Assembly: GCA_003223255.1 (NCBI GenBank)
Contig: QHYJ01000134.1
Coordinates: 1 to 34,502, forward strand
Length of the DNA stretch: 34,502 bases
From: Acidobacteriota bacterium
GTDB taxonomy: Bacteria > Acidobacteriota > Terriglobia > Acidiferrales > UBA7541
Direction: 5' to 3'
Part shown: positions 1 to 7,274 of the stretch, one piece after another
Position numbering within the stretch: position 1 is the first letter of the stretch
How the letters are laid out: the number at the start of each line of letters is the position of its first letter
Notes under the pieces: generated by a model
Told to the model about the DNA's origin: nothing
Database searches by the model: none
What the model saw: the letters and a program-made list of their open reading frames with translations, nothing else
Translations under genes and position numbers: made by a program

Positions 1-1436
1 AAAGCAGAAATCGCCACGGAAAAAGCGATGGTGAGCGCGAACTGGCGGAAAAGAATTCCCGTGGTGCCGGGGAAGAGTGCCACCGGTACAAACACGGATA
101 CCAGCACCAGCGAAGTCGCAATCACGGCCCCGGCGACTTCTTTCATGGCCGCAGAAGCGGCGTTGTGCGGCTCGCTGATTCCTTCCGTGATGTGCCGTTC
201 CACGTTTTCGATGACCACGATGGCGTCATCGACCACAAGTCCGGTGGCGAGTGTGATGCCGAACAAAGTCAGCGTGTTAATCGAGAAGCCGAGCAGCTTG
301 ATGAAGATGAAAGTGCCAATCAGCGACACGGGAATAGCGATCGCCGGAATGAATGTGCTGCGCCAGTCCTGCAGGAAAATGTAAATGACCAGAATGACCA
401 GGCCAATGGCTTCGAGGAGCGTAATGAGCACGTCGCGGATGGACTCGCCGATGACCGTCGTGGTGTCAAAGGCCACGGCCGCTTTTAAGCCGGGAGGGAA
501 ATTCCTGGAAAGTCGCACTAATTCGGTTTTGGCGGCTTTGTCCACGTCCAGTGCATTTGCACCCGGAAGTTGCGTGACCGCCAGGCCGACGGCATCGTGG
601 CCGTTGAAACGCAGCAGCGTTCCATAATTTTCGGCGCCCAGTTCCGCGTGGCCCACATCCTTCACGCGGACCAGCGTTCCGTCGGTCCCGGTTTTCAAAA
701 TAACGTTGTCGAACTGCGAGGCTTCGCTGAGACGGCCCACAGCCCTTACGCTGATCTGAAACGAGCGTTCTTGTTGAGTCGGAGGCAGGCCAATTTGCCC
801 CGCCGCCACCTGCACGTTCTGTTCTTGCAAAGCATTCAAAACGTTGGTGGCCGTCAAGCTGTGTTCGGCCATTTTGGAAGGATCCAGCCACAAGCGCATC
901 GCGTACTTGCGCTCGCCAAAAACAATGGCGTCGCCCACGCCTTTCACACGCTTCACCGAATCCTTCACGTAAACATCAAGATAGTTGCTCAGGAACAAGC
1001 TGTCGTATTGCCCTTCGCCCGCGTAGACGCCCGCACCAAAGACGAATCCGCCGATTTGTTTCGTGACGATGATGCCGGTGTTTTTAACTTCGTTGGGAAG
1101 CCGCCCCAGCGCCTGACTCACGCGGTTTTGCACGTCCACCGCGGCCAGGTCCACATTGCGGGTCACGTCAAAGACGACGATGATCTGGCTGGTCCCGTCG
1201 TTTCCGCTGGTCGAGGTGATGTACTTCATGCCCTGCACGCCGTTGATGGCCTGTTCGAGCGGGATGGTCACCGCGGATTCCACCGTCTGCGCATTCGCGC
1301 CGATGTACACGCTGCCGACAATGACCTGCGGGGGAGCAAGGTCGGGGAACTCCGCGATGGGCAACGTCGGAATCGAAATCGCCCCCGCAAGAATGATGAA
1401 AAGGGAACAGACCGTGGCGAACACCGGGCGTTGAAT
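1..1436 (-). CDS. RND efflux transporter, inner-membrane pump (AcrB/HAE1 family), C-terminal part outside window
   Basis: The reverse-strand translation reads as the N-terminal half of an AcrB-like proton-driven multidrug pump. It has FIQRPVFATV followed by the first membrane helix, then IPTLPIAEFPDLAPPQV and a long periplasmic porter region. Near the window edge come the helices FIPAIAIPVSLIGTF and LVVDDAIVVIENVERH, the latter carrying the Asp pair typical of TM4. The gene follows the adaptor gene directly and should form an envelope-spanning complex with it and an outer-membrane channel not seen here. No ATG, GTG or TTG lies where family alignment puts the start: that codon is AAA, overlapping the adaptor stop. 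The nearest choices are ATT at 1436 or GTG at 1424, so the start is uncertain. The 3' end is cut by the window. Confidence 0.93.
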   Translation of the reverse strand, partial: MQRPVFATVCSLFIILAGAISIPTLPIAEFPDLAPPQVIVGSVYIGANAQTVESAVTIPLEQAINGVQGMKYITSTSGNDGTSQIIVVFDVTRNVDLAAVDVQNRVSQALGRLPNEVKNTGIIVTKQIGGFVFGAGVYAGEGQYDSLFLSNYLDVYVKDSVKRVKGVGDAIVFGERKYAMRLWLDPSKMAEHSLTATNVLNALQEQNVQVAAGQIGLPPTQQERSFQISVRAVGRLSEASQFDNVILKTGTDGTLVRVKDVGHAELGAENYGTLLRFNGHDAVGLAVTQLPGANALDVDKAAKTELVRLSRNFPPGLKAAVAFDTTTVIGESIRDVLITLLEAIGLVILVIYIFLQDWRSTFIPAIAIPVSLIGTFIFIKLLGFSINTLTLFGITLATGLVVDDAIVVIENVERHITEGISEPHNAASAAMKEVAGAVIATSLVLVSVFVPVALFPGTTGILFRQFALTIAFSVAISA

Positions 1437-1449
1437 GAAGAGAGGAAAT

Positions 1450-2613
1450 TTATTTGCCGCTGGCGCCGCTTTTACCGTCGTTCTGAATCTGCTCGGTTAC
1501 GGGCATCCCGTCCTGCAAGAACTGTGTGCCGGAGACGATGATATGCTCTCCGACCTTCAATCCGCCCAGCACGACGAAGTCATTCCCCACCGTGTCGCCT
1601 AGCTTGACGAGCCGCTGGCGCGCTACCGTTCCTTTGACTTCATTGGTCGCCACAAACGCGAAGAACTCGCCATTGATGCGCTGCACGGCCAGCACCGGAA
1701 TCACCGGGCCTTCATGGATTCCCCAGGTGATCTGCGCGCGCACTTGTTGCGCAATGCGCACTTTGGATTTTGGATTCTGAACGGGAGCCTTGGCCAGTAC
1801 CGTTTGCGTGTCGGTGTCCACCTGCGGCGAGACGAAACTGACTTCCGTTTCGCTGACCGTATTTACCGCGCTGTCGAACAAGCGCACAGGCAGTCCGACC
1901 TTCAGGTTCCGAGCCTTCTCCGCGGGAACATAGATGTAGGCTTCGAGCGCCCCCGGCTCGTCCACAGTCGTCAGCAGGGTCGCGACGGTAACGCGATCCC
2001 CCACATGTACAGGAATGTCGCCTACAATCCCGTCCATCGGCGCGCTGACGCTGTAGTAGTGCAGCTCGACTCGCTGCTGCCTTACCTGCTCATCGAGCGC
2101 CTTGAGCTGCGCCACCGCGGCATCGTAAGCCGTTTGCGCATTGTCCAGCTCCTGCTTGCTGATGACCCCGGCGTCATGCAGTTTCTGCGCGCGCTCCAGC
2201 GAAATCTTCGCATAGCGCATATTGGCTTCCTGCGCCATGCGCGAGGCCTCCTGGCTGCTGACCGTGGCTTCCTGCTTCAGCGGATCGATTTGCAGCAACG
2301 GCGCTTCCGCCGTCACGTGGTCGCCCGACTTCACCAGGATCTTTATGATTTGCCCTTCCACTTGGGGATTGATGGCCGCCGAATGGCGCGATTTCAGGAT
2401 CGACAAGTATTCCGTAGTTTCAGGAATTTTTGCCGAGGTCGCAATACGCACCTGCACCGGCATGGCGGCTGGACCGCCGCCCGGCGCATTCGCCGAACTC
2501 TTCCCACAGGCGGTCGCAAAAGCCGCCAACGCCAAAGCGAGCGCAGTAGCCGCCATTCGCCGCCCAATCTGCGGGAGGTCTTTCTCGCCTTGAATTTCCG
2601 TATGCAGAATCAT
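1450..2613 (-). CDS. RND efflux periplasmic adaptor (AcrA/HlyD-like membrane fusion protein), probable lipoprotein
   Basis: This 387-residue protein links an inner-membrane RND pump to an outer-membrane channel. The N-terminus has a hydrophobic stretch ending in FATAC, a plausible lipobox, so it is probably lipid-anchored on the periplasmic side. Next comes a biotinyl-lipoyl-like half-motif (VEGQIIKILVKSGDHV), then an alpha-helical hairpin rich in Ala, Gln and Glu around QKLHDAGVISKQELDNAQ. The second lipoyl half (VSAPMDGIVGDIPVHVGDRV) and beta-barrel and membrane-proximal domains follow (GPVIPVLAVQRINGEFFAFV). ATG 2613 was chosen; an in-frame GTG lies at 2625. The pump gene follows at once, so the two are co-transcribed. 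Two palindromes sit just upstream. Confidence 0.95.
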   Translation of the reverse strand: MILHTEIQGEKDLPQIGRRMAATALALALAAFATACGKSSANAPGGGPAAMPVQVRIATSAKIPETTEYLSILKSRHSAAINPQVEGQIIKILVKSGDHVTAEAPLLQIDPLKQEATVSSQEASRMAQEANMRYAKISLERAQKLHDAGVISKQELDNAQTAYDAAVAQLKALDEQVRQQRVELHYYSVSAPMDGIVGDIPVHVGDRVTVATLLTTVDEPGALEAYIYVPAEKARNLKVGLPVRLFDSAVNTVSETEVSFVSPQVDTDTQTVLAKAPVQNPKSKVRIAQQVRAQITWGIHEGPVIPVLAVQRINGEFFAFVATNEVKGTVARQRLVKLGDTVGNDFVVLGGLKVGEHIIVSGTQFLQDGMPVTEQIQNDGKSGASGK

Positions 2614-2632
2614 CCTTAATTCCACGTAGGTG

Positions 2633-2647
2633 GTAAAACGATTTTAC
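2633..2647. promoter_or_regulatory. Inverted repeat GTAAAA-CGA-TTTTAC upstream of the efflux operon
   Basis: A perfect 6-bp inverted repeat with a 3-bp spacer lies 20 bases upstream of the adaptor ATG at 2613. Its position fits an operator or the edge of a promoter for the efflux operon. No regulator gene is adjacent, so the role is inferred from position and symmetry only. Confidence 0.35.
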
Positions 2648-2702
2648 GACACTCTTGCGCGGAGACACTAGAGCGCGGCCAGACTCTTGATTGGATGCCC
2701 GG

Positions 2703-2714
2703 CCAAACGTTTGG
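2703..2714. promoter_or_regulatory. Perfect 12-bp palindrome CCAAACGTTTGG
   Basis: This uninterrupted palindrome lies about 90 bases upstream of the adaptor gene, in the only non-coding gap in front of the efflux operon. Short perfect palindromes of this kind are often bound by dimeric repressors such as those controlling efflux pumps. No regulator is encoded nearby, so the assignment is tentative. Confidence 0.3.
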
Positions 2715-2766
2715 TTAGCAGGATTACAGCCTTGCAGGTAGGACAGGCATTTCCCTTTTGTTCGCT

Positions 2767-3879
2767 TCAATAAAAATCGCGGGAGTTGATGCGCTTGCCG
2801 GAGAGCCCGAGCTGCAGCACATCCATCTGCCCCGGCCGGTCGAAAATCTTTCCCGGGAAAAGGTTTTTCAGTACCACGCGCAGGCCTCCGAAAGCTGCAC
2901 CCACCGCCACCGCAAGCCCCATAAACAAAAGCGTCAGGATAATGATTCTTCCCAGGATCACCACCCAGGGCGGGTCGGTAATCTTGTGGGTCGGTTCGTT
3001 CCAGGTGACTTCGGTTTCGTACCGCAGCGCGTTGCGCAGGGATTCGCCGAACGCGGAAGAAGAGGGCCTTAACACCAAGGAGAGCAGCGTGCCCTTGCGC
3101 TCCACGGTCGTTCCGGCCTGTTTCTCTGCGGCGGAAAGGGCGGTCTCCAAGTGCCGAAGGTGCTGCTCGGCTAATTGCGGAGTCGGGTAGTCAATCAGCA
3201 CCAGGACGCTGTTTTCTTTTGCCCTTTGGTAGCGCGCGAACATCGCTTCCGCGCCCAAATTAAATCCAACCTCATCGGCAAGCGAGGCGAATTCGGCGCG
3301 ATCCAGCCCTCCGAGCGCTTCCCGAAAGCCGGCCGGCCCGAGCGCGTAACGCTGCGTTCCGTCGGTAAAGCCCCCCGGTAAATAGGTGCGGATCGGCGGC
3401 AGCGGTGTGGCGTCGGCGGATTTCCGCACGATGCCTGCGAATTCGCGCAGTTCCGCGGTGGTCGCAAACTGCGGCTGATCCACATCCACAAAAATATTTC
3501 CAATGAGCATCACCAGCCGGCCGTGCCCTATCCCGGTCAGTTGCCCGACCGTGGAAGGCTCCATACCCGTGTCCAGGGCCGCAGTGTAAGCCTCATACGC
3601 TCCAGAAGGATCGTGAAATCGCTGGAGGCTCACAGTTAGGGTCTGCGAACCATTCGAGTACGACCTCTTGAGCCATTCCTCGATGCCTGACTCGGTCAGA
3701 AGCGCCGCTTCTTGGTCGGTGGCCTTGACTTTAGCTGGGGGGGTGCTGGAGACCCAGCTTCCAAAGCGATCAGGGAATGTGGTTTGGGGGCTTTTCTGGG
3801 CAAGGCAGTATGGCGCGCTCGAGAGAGCGAGAATCAAGACAACGAAAAGAAAAACGTGTCGGCGCATCCCTACGCTCAT
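2767..3879 (-). CDS. DUF6599-like secreted, C-terminally membrane-anchored protein of unknown function
   Basis: The 370-residue protein starts with a clear Sec signal peptide (RRHVFLFVVLILALSSAPYCLAQ). A periplasmic or extracytoplasmic region of about 270 residues follows. Near residues 305-335 is one strong membrane helix (WVVILGRIIILTLLFMGLAVAV), with a short basic cytoplasmic tail. The overall pattern matches what I recall of the DUF6599 family seen in Acidobacteria; the biochemical role is unknown. Its ATG lies 15 bases after the amidase stop, so it is probably translated from the same message as the cell-wall amidase. That context hints at an envelope role but does not prove it. An alternative ATG lies at 3867. 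Confidence 0.8.
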   Translation of the reverse strand: MSVGMRRHVFLFVVLILALSSAPYCLAQKSPQTTFPDRFGSWVSSTPPAKVKATDQEAALLTESGIEEWLKRSYSNGSQTLTVSLQRFHDPSGAYEAYTAALDTGMEPSTVGQLTGIGHGRLVMLIGNIFVDVDQPQFATTAELREFAGIVRKSADATPLPPIRTYLPGGFTDGTQRYALGPAGFREALGGLDRAEFASLADEVGFNLGAEAMFARYQRAKENSVLVLIDYPTPQLAEQHLRHLETALSAAEKQAGTTVERKGTLLSLVLRPSSSAFGESLRNALRYETEVTWNEPTHKITDPPWVVILGRIIILTLLFMGLAVAVGAAFGGLRVVLKNLFPGKIFDRPGQMDVLQLGLSGKRINSRDFY

Positions 3880-3894
3880 TTTGACACCAAAAGG

Positions 3895-6051
3895 CTATCT
3901 TTGGTTACGGGATTGTTCAACCGCCGCTGCGCTCGAGGCAGACTCCCGCGAACGCTTTCTTGGGGGAAGGTTCACGGTCATGCTGTTCATGTTCTGCAGG
4001 TAGCTGGAAATGCCCTGAAACAGACCTTCGGCCAGTTTTTGACGCTGTTCGGGCTGCTTCAAGAGCTTTTCGTCGGCGGGATTGCTGAGGAAGGAAATCT
4101 CCGTGAGGATCGAAGGCATGTCCGCGCCGATGAGCACCACAAACGGCGCTTTGCGCACGCCACGGTTTCTTACGCTCCTGCTGAACTTTTGAATTCGCTT
4201 CGCGAGCGAGTCCTGGATGTCTTGGGCAAATTCTTTGGACTCGTCGATTTTTTCCGTCTGCGCGATTTTCTTGACCAGCGTCTCCAGGTCGTGCACGCCT
4301 TCCTGCGCCGTGGCGTTTTCGCGCGCGGCCACTTCCATGGCTTCGGCCGAACCTTTCAAGTTCAAGTAATACGTTTCAATCCCGCGTGCGCCGGTGTCAC
4401 GGCTCGAATTGGCGTGAATGGAAATGAACAGGTCGGCCTTCGCCTGGTTGGCGATATTGGTGCGCTCTTCCAGCGGAACGAACGTGTCGTCCGCGCGCGT
4501 GTAAACCACATCCGCGCCCGGCAGACGCTGCTCGATGATTTTTCCGAGCCGCAGCGCCACGTCCAGGCACAAATCTTTTTCCATCAAGCCGGTAGGCCCA
4601 ATGGTTCCCGTGTCGTGCCCGCCATGTCCGGGATCGATCACGATGCGTCCGATTTTCAGGCCCAGCGTGCGTGTCAGTGTCGATTGACCGTCGCGCAGAG
4701 GTTGTGGCGCGCTAGTGGGGCGGATTAAATCCGGCTTCGTGTCCGCCGTGGATCCCTTGAACGATTTGGACTGCCTGTCTTTTGCGGTTGGCAGCGTATT
4801 ACGGGGGTTCGGCACGGAAGTCGAAGCTGTTCCGGTGTTCGAAGCTTCCAGCGTGCCGGTGACCACGGTCTTCGAATTGCCGGCCTGCGGCTGCTGGGGC
4901 GCGGGAGCCGCTTCTTGGCTCGAACTCTTTGCGATAACGGCCTTCTCATCTCGCCCGCTGTTCGCAACCGTCTCCGGCAGCTTCGATTCTTCCGTTGGGC
5001 TTTTCTGCGGCCGCTTGGCGCTCGCCGTGCGCACCGGCTCCATGCCAAAGGAATTTCCGTACAAATCAATCACCAGTTGCGTCGGGTTGCTCGTTAGCAA
5101 AGCGGTGTAATCCTTGACGCCGTTCACATCCAGAGCCACGCGCACCACGCCGGAGTGATTTTGCGCCACGCGCACGGCGCTCAATAGACCGCCCTCAACG
5201 TGGATGCTGCTTCGCGCCACTTCCGGCGTCAGCTGCGCGGCGTGCAAATCAAAAAAGATTCGGTCGGGATTGGCGATTCTCCCCGAGGTGAATTCCACGG
5301 TGTTGTCGAGATCGATGGTGATCCGCGTGGCGTCGCCTTTCAGCGACGCGCGGATGCGCCGCACGTGCGGAATCTCCCCGCCATTCGAAGACGCCACCGA
5401 CTTCCCGCCCGCATGCACCGGCACGCTCGGCCGCGCCTCTTCCAGTGCCACGCTCTTTGCCAGCGCGGAGGTCTCTTGGCTGTTTTGCAGCAACGCTAAT
5501 TCCGCCAGCGCCTCTTCCACCTCTCTTTTCTTCGGCGAACGCGGAAAGCGTTTCAAAAATTCTTCGTAAGTTCTTTGCGCCTGCGCGGTTTCCGCAAGTT
5601 GATCGCGCTGCAGTTTCGCGATGCGCAGCAAAGCTTCCTGGCAATATTTGTGCGCAGGGTATTCGCGCACCAGAAATTCGTAGGAGTCCACCGCCGACTG
5701 GTAATAACTGCGCCCGAAACGGTCGCCCATCTCGGTGTACAATTCCGCGGCAGCCAGCAGGGAATCGGGCACTTCCGGTGCGCGCGGCGTAATCCACGCC
5801 ACGCGGCGGTAGCTCATCACCACTTGCTTGTAATCGGCGAGCGTGCGCCTTTCACTGGGTTTCGCGTTGAGCGCGGCGCGCTGCTCTTCGGCGCGCGCAA
5901 ATTGCGCGGAAGCGGACTGGCGTTTTACCGAGGCGGTCGGCTCGGCGGCACTCCGGCCTGCGTTGGCGGGTGGGATAACGGAAGAGGTCAGGACCAAACC
6001 TAGCGAAACGGGGCCCAAGATGCGAAGCAAGATTTTCTTCCCCGCAAACAT
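3895..6051 (-). CDS. N-acetylmuramoyl-L-alanine amidase with TPR and AMIN domains (AmiC/CwlM-type Amidase_3)
   Basis: This is a zinc amidase that cleaves the bond between N-acetylmuramic acid and L-alanine in peptidoglycan. The order is a signal peptide (FAGKKILLRILGPVSLG, then ANAG), TPR-like repeats (YEFLVREYPAHKYCQEALL, YEEFLKRFPRSPKKREV), an AMIN targeting domain (RIRASLKGDATRITIDLDN to LVIDLYG), and a Pro/Ser/Thr-rich linker. The C-terminal Amidase_3 domain shows the expected zinc and catalytic residues: the His of DPGHGG, the Glu of LMEKDL, the His of SIHANSS and the Glu of LTEISFLSNP. The N-terminal TPR block is unusual next to classical AmiC. The open frame extends upstream to 6183, but ATG 6051 directly precedes the signal peptide; ATG 6093 is also possible. 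About 718 residues. Confidence 0.93.
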   Translation of the reverse strand: MFAGKKILLRILGPVSLGLVLTSSVIPPANAGRSAAEPTASVKRQSASAQFARAEEQRAALNAKPSERRTLADYKQVVMSYRRVAWITPRAPEVPDSLLAAAELYTEMGDRFGRSYYQSAVDSYEFLVREYPAHKYCQEALLRIAKLQRDQLAETAQAQRTYEEFLKRFPRSPKKREVEEALAELALLQNSQETSALAKSVALEEARPSVPVHAGGKSVASSNGGEIPHVRRIRASLKGDATRITIDLDNTVEFTSGRIANPDRIFFDLHAAQLTPEVARSSIHVEGGLLSAVRVAQNHSGVVRVALDVNGVKDYTALLTSNPTQLVIDLYGNSFGMEPVRTASAKRPQKSPTEESKLPETVANSGRDEKAVIAKSSSQEAAPAPQQPQAGNSKTVVTGTLEASNTGTASTSVPNPRNTLPTAKDRQSKSFKGSTADTKPDLIRPTSAPQPLRDGQSTLTRTLGLKIGRIVIDPGHGGHDTGTIGPTGLMEKDLCLDVALRLGKIIEQRLPGADVVYTRADDTFVPLEERTNIANQAKADLFISIHANSSRDTGARGIETYYLNLKGSAEAMEVAARENATAQEGVHDLETLVKKIAQTEKIDESKEFAQDIQDSLAKRIQKFSRSVRNRGVRKAPFVVLIGADMPSILTEISFLSNPADEKLLKQPEQRQKLAEGLFQGISSYLQNMNSMTVNLPPRKRSRESASSAAAVEQSRNQR

Positions 6052-6270
6052 CCGGCTGCTTCCCCAAGCCTTTCGCTTCGTCTCCCTGAACATTTTTTTG
6101 CCGCTTTCAACTCTACGGCCCGTGCCGCCGTTCCTTCGAAATACTAATCCATTTCGCGTACGCGCTACGCCGTCATTTTGCAAAGCTTAATCCAAATATT
6201 AAACAATACGTTCCAGTACTCAAGAGGCTTGAAGGGCTCCAAAAGAGACCAGGCGCAAACGTTGCGTCCC

Positions 6271-6288
6271 GGAACCCCCCGGGGTTCC
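6271..6288. other. Strong GC hairpin (GGAACCC...GGGTTCC) after the transglycosylase gene
   Basis: A near-perfect inverted repeat lies 38 bases past the lytic transglycosylase stop, inside the 275-base gap before the amidase gene. A smaller CGCAA/TTGCG hairpin sits immediately next to it at about 6255-6267. There is no T-run on either strand, so it is not a classical intrinsic terminator. It could attenuate or stabilise the message between the two cell-wall genes. Confidence 0.4.
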
Positions 6289-6325
6289 TAAACGGAAAAC
6301 GGAGCATTGAAGCTGACGACGGTCT

Positions 6326-7033
6326 TTAGTCGTTCGTAAATATGATGCGACCGTCGGGTGTGACGTCCCTGTGGATGGCGTGCGGGTTGACGAACGCGTC
6401 GGGCATGCGGCCGGAACCCGGCCGGAAGTACGCGTTCTGGACCTTCTGTACGTAATTGCGCGTTTCGCGGAATGAGGGAACTCCATGGGCGCGGTCGACT
6501 GCGCCTTCTCCCGCGTTATACGCCGCCAGCGCCAAGTCCAGGTTGCCATTGTAGCGTTCCAGCAATGTCCTCAGATACTTAACCCCGGCGTCGATATTCT
6601 GTTGCGGGTCAAAAACGTCATAGGCGCCATAGCGTTGCGCGGTCGTGGGGATCAATTGCATTAAACCCCCGGCGCCCTTATGGGAAAAGGCCTTAGGGTT
6701 CCAATTGGATTCCGTCTCGATTACCGCACGAACCAGCGCCGGATCCATGCGGTGGCGCTCGGCGGCTTCGCGAATCAGCTTCTCGACGCCATCGCGGTCC
6801 ATGACCACGGCGGGACGCGAGCGTCCGGTGAAAGTAACCTCGCCAGGAAGATATATATTGGTGTGCGATTTGGTCGTGGACGCGATCTTGACCGGGGTAG
6901 GGTTGGAGTTGATGAAGAAGCGGCGGCCGCTGTCGTCGACAATCTTGGCGATCTGGGCGCTGGCTGGACGGGCGCAAAATGCCAGCGCACCTAAAATCAG
7001 GCAGGCTGTGAGTGTCGCGCGTTGGTTCCTCAT
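6326..7033 (-). CDS. Lytic transglycosylase, SLT domain, secreted
   Basis: The 235-residue protein cleaves glycan strands of peptidoglycan to 1,6-anhydromuropeptides. A signal peptide ends at ARPASAQ (about residue 27). A short N-terminal region (AKIVDDSGRRFFINS) follows, then the SLT domain from about residue 78. The catalytic Glu is E108 in AVIETESNWNPKA, followed by the family motifs GAGGLMQLIP, NIDAGVKYLRTLL and ALAAYNAGEGAV. It lies between alaS and the amidase on the same strand, and with the amidase forms a cell-wall remodelling pair. A 240-base leader separates it from alaS; I saw no recognised riboswitch there. Confidence 0.95.
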   Translation of the reverse strand: MRNQRATLTACLILGALAFCARPASAQIAKIVDDSGRRFFINSNPTPVKIASTTKSHTNIYLPGEVTFTGRSRPAVVMDRDGVEKLIREAAERHRMDPALVRAVIETESNWNPKAFSHKGAGGLMQLIPTTAQRYGAYDVFDPQQNIDAGVKYLRTLLERYNGNLDLALAAYNAGEGAVDRAHGVPSFRETRNYVQKVQNAYFRPGSGRMPDAFVNPHAIHRDVTPDGRIIFTND

Positions 7034-7274
7034 GGCTCGGGGAAAGTCATGTCCTTCTTGGATTTAACCCCTTATGCTTCTACCCCACTCCCATGTGCTC
7101 CTTCATACCGCAGCGCTGGTTTAGGCGTCAATATCCCGCGAGTACTATACCCCCCTGACGAACGGCTAGCTTCCGCAGCCGTAGAGGCATGATATATCGG
7201 GCCCTCCATCCCCAGAAACGGACAACATACCCAAACGGCAAAAGCCTACGGACACAACTCCCGGTCCCGCGACA

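Noticed and set aside
7034-7274. Riboswitch (c-di-AMP or c-di-GMP type) in the lytic transglycosylase leader
   Set aside because: Such switches often precede cell-wall hydrolase genes, but none of the conserved core segments was seen.
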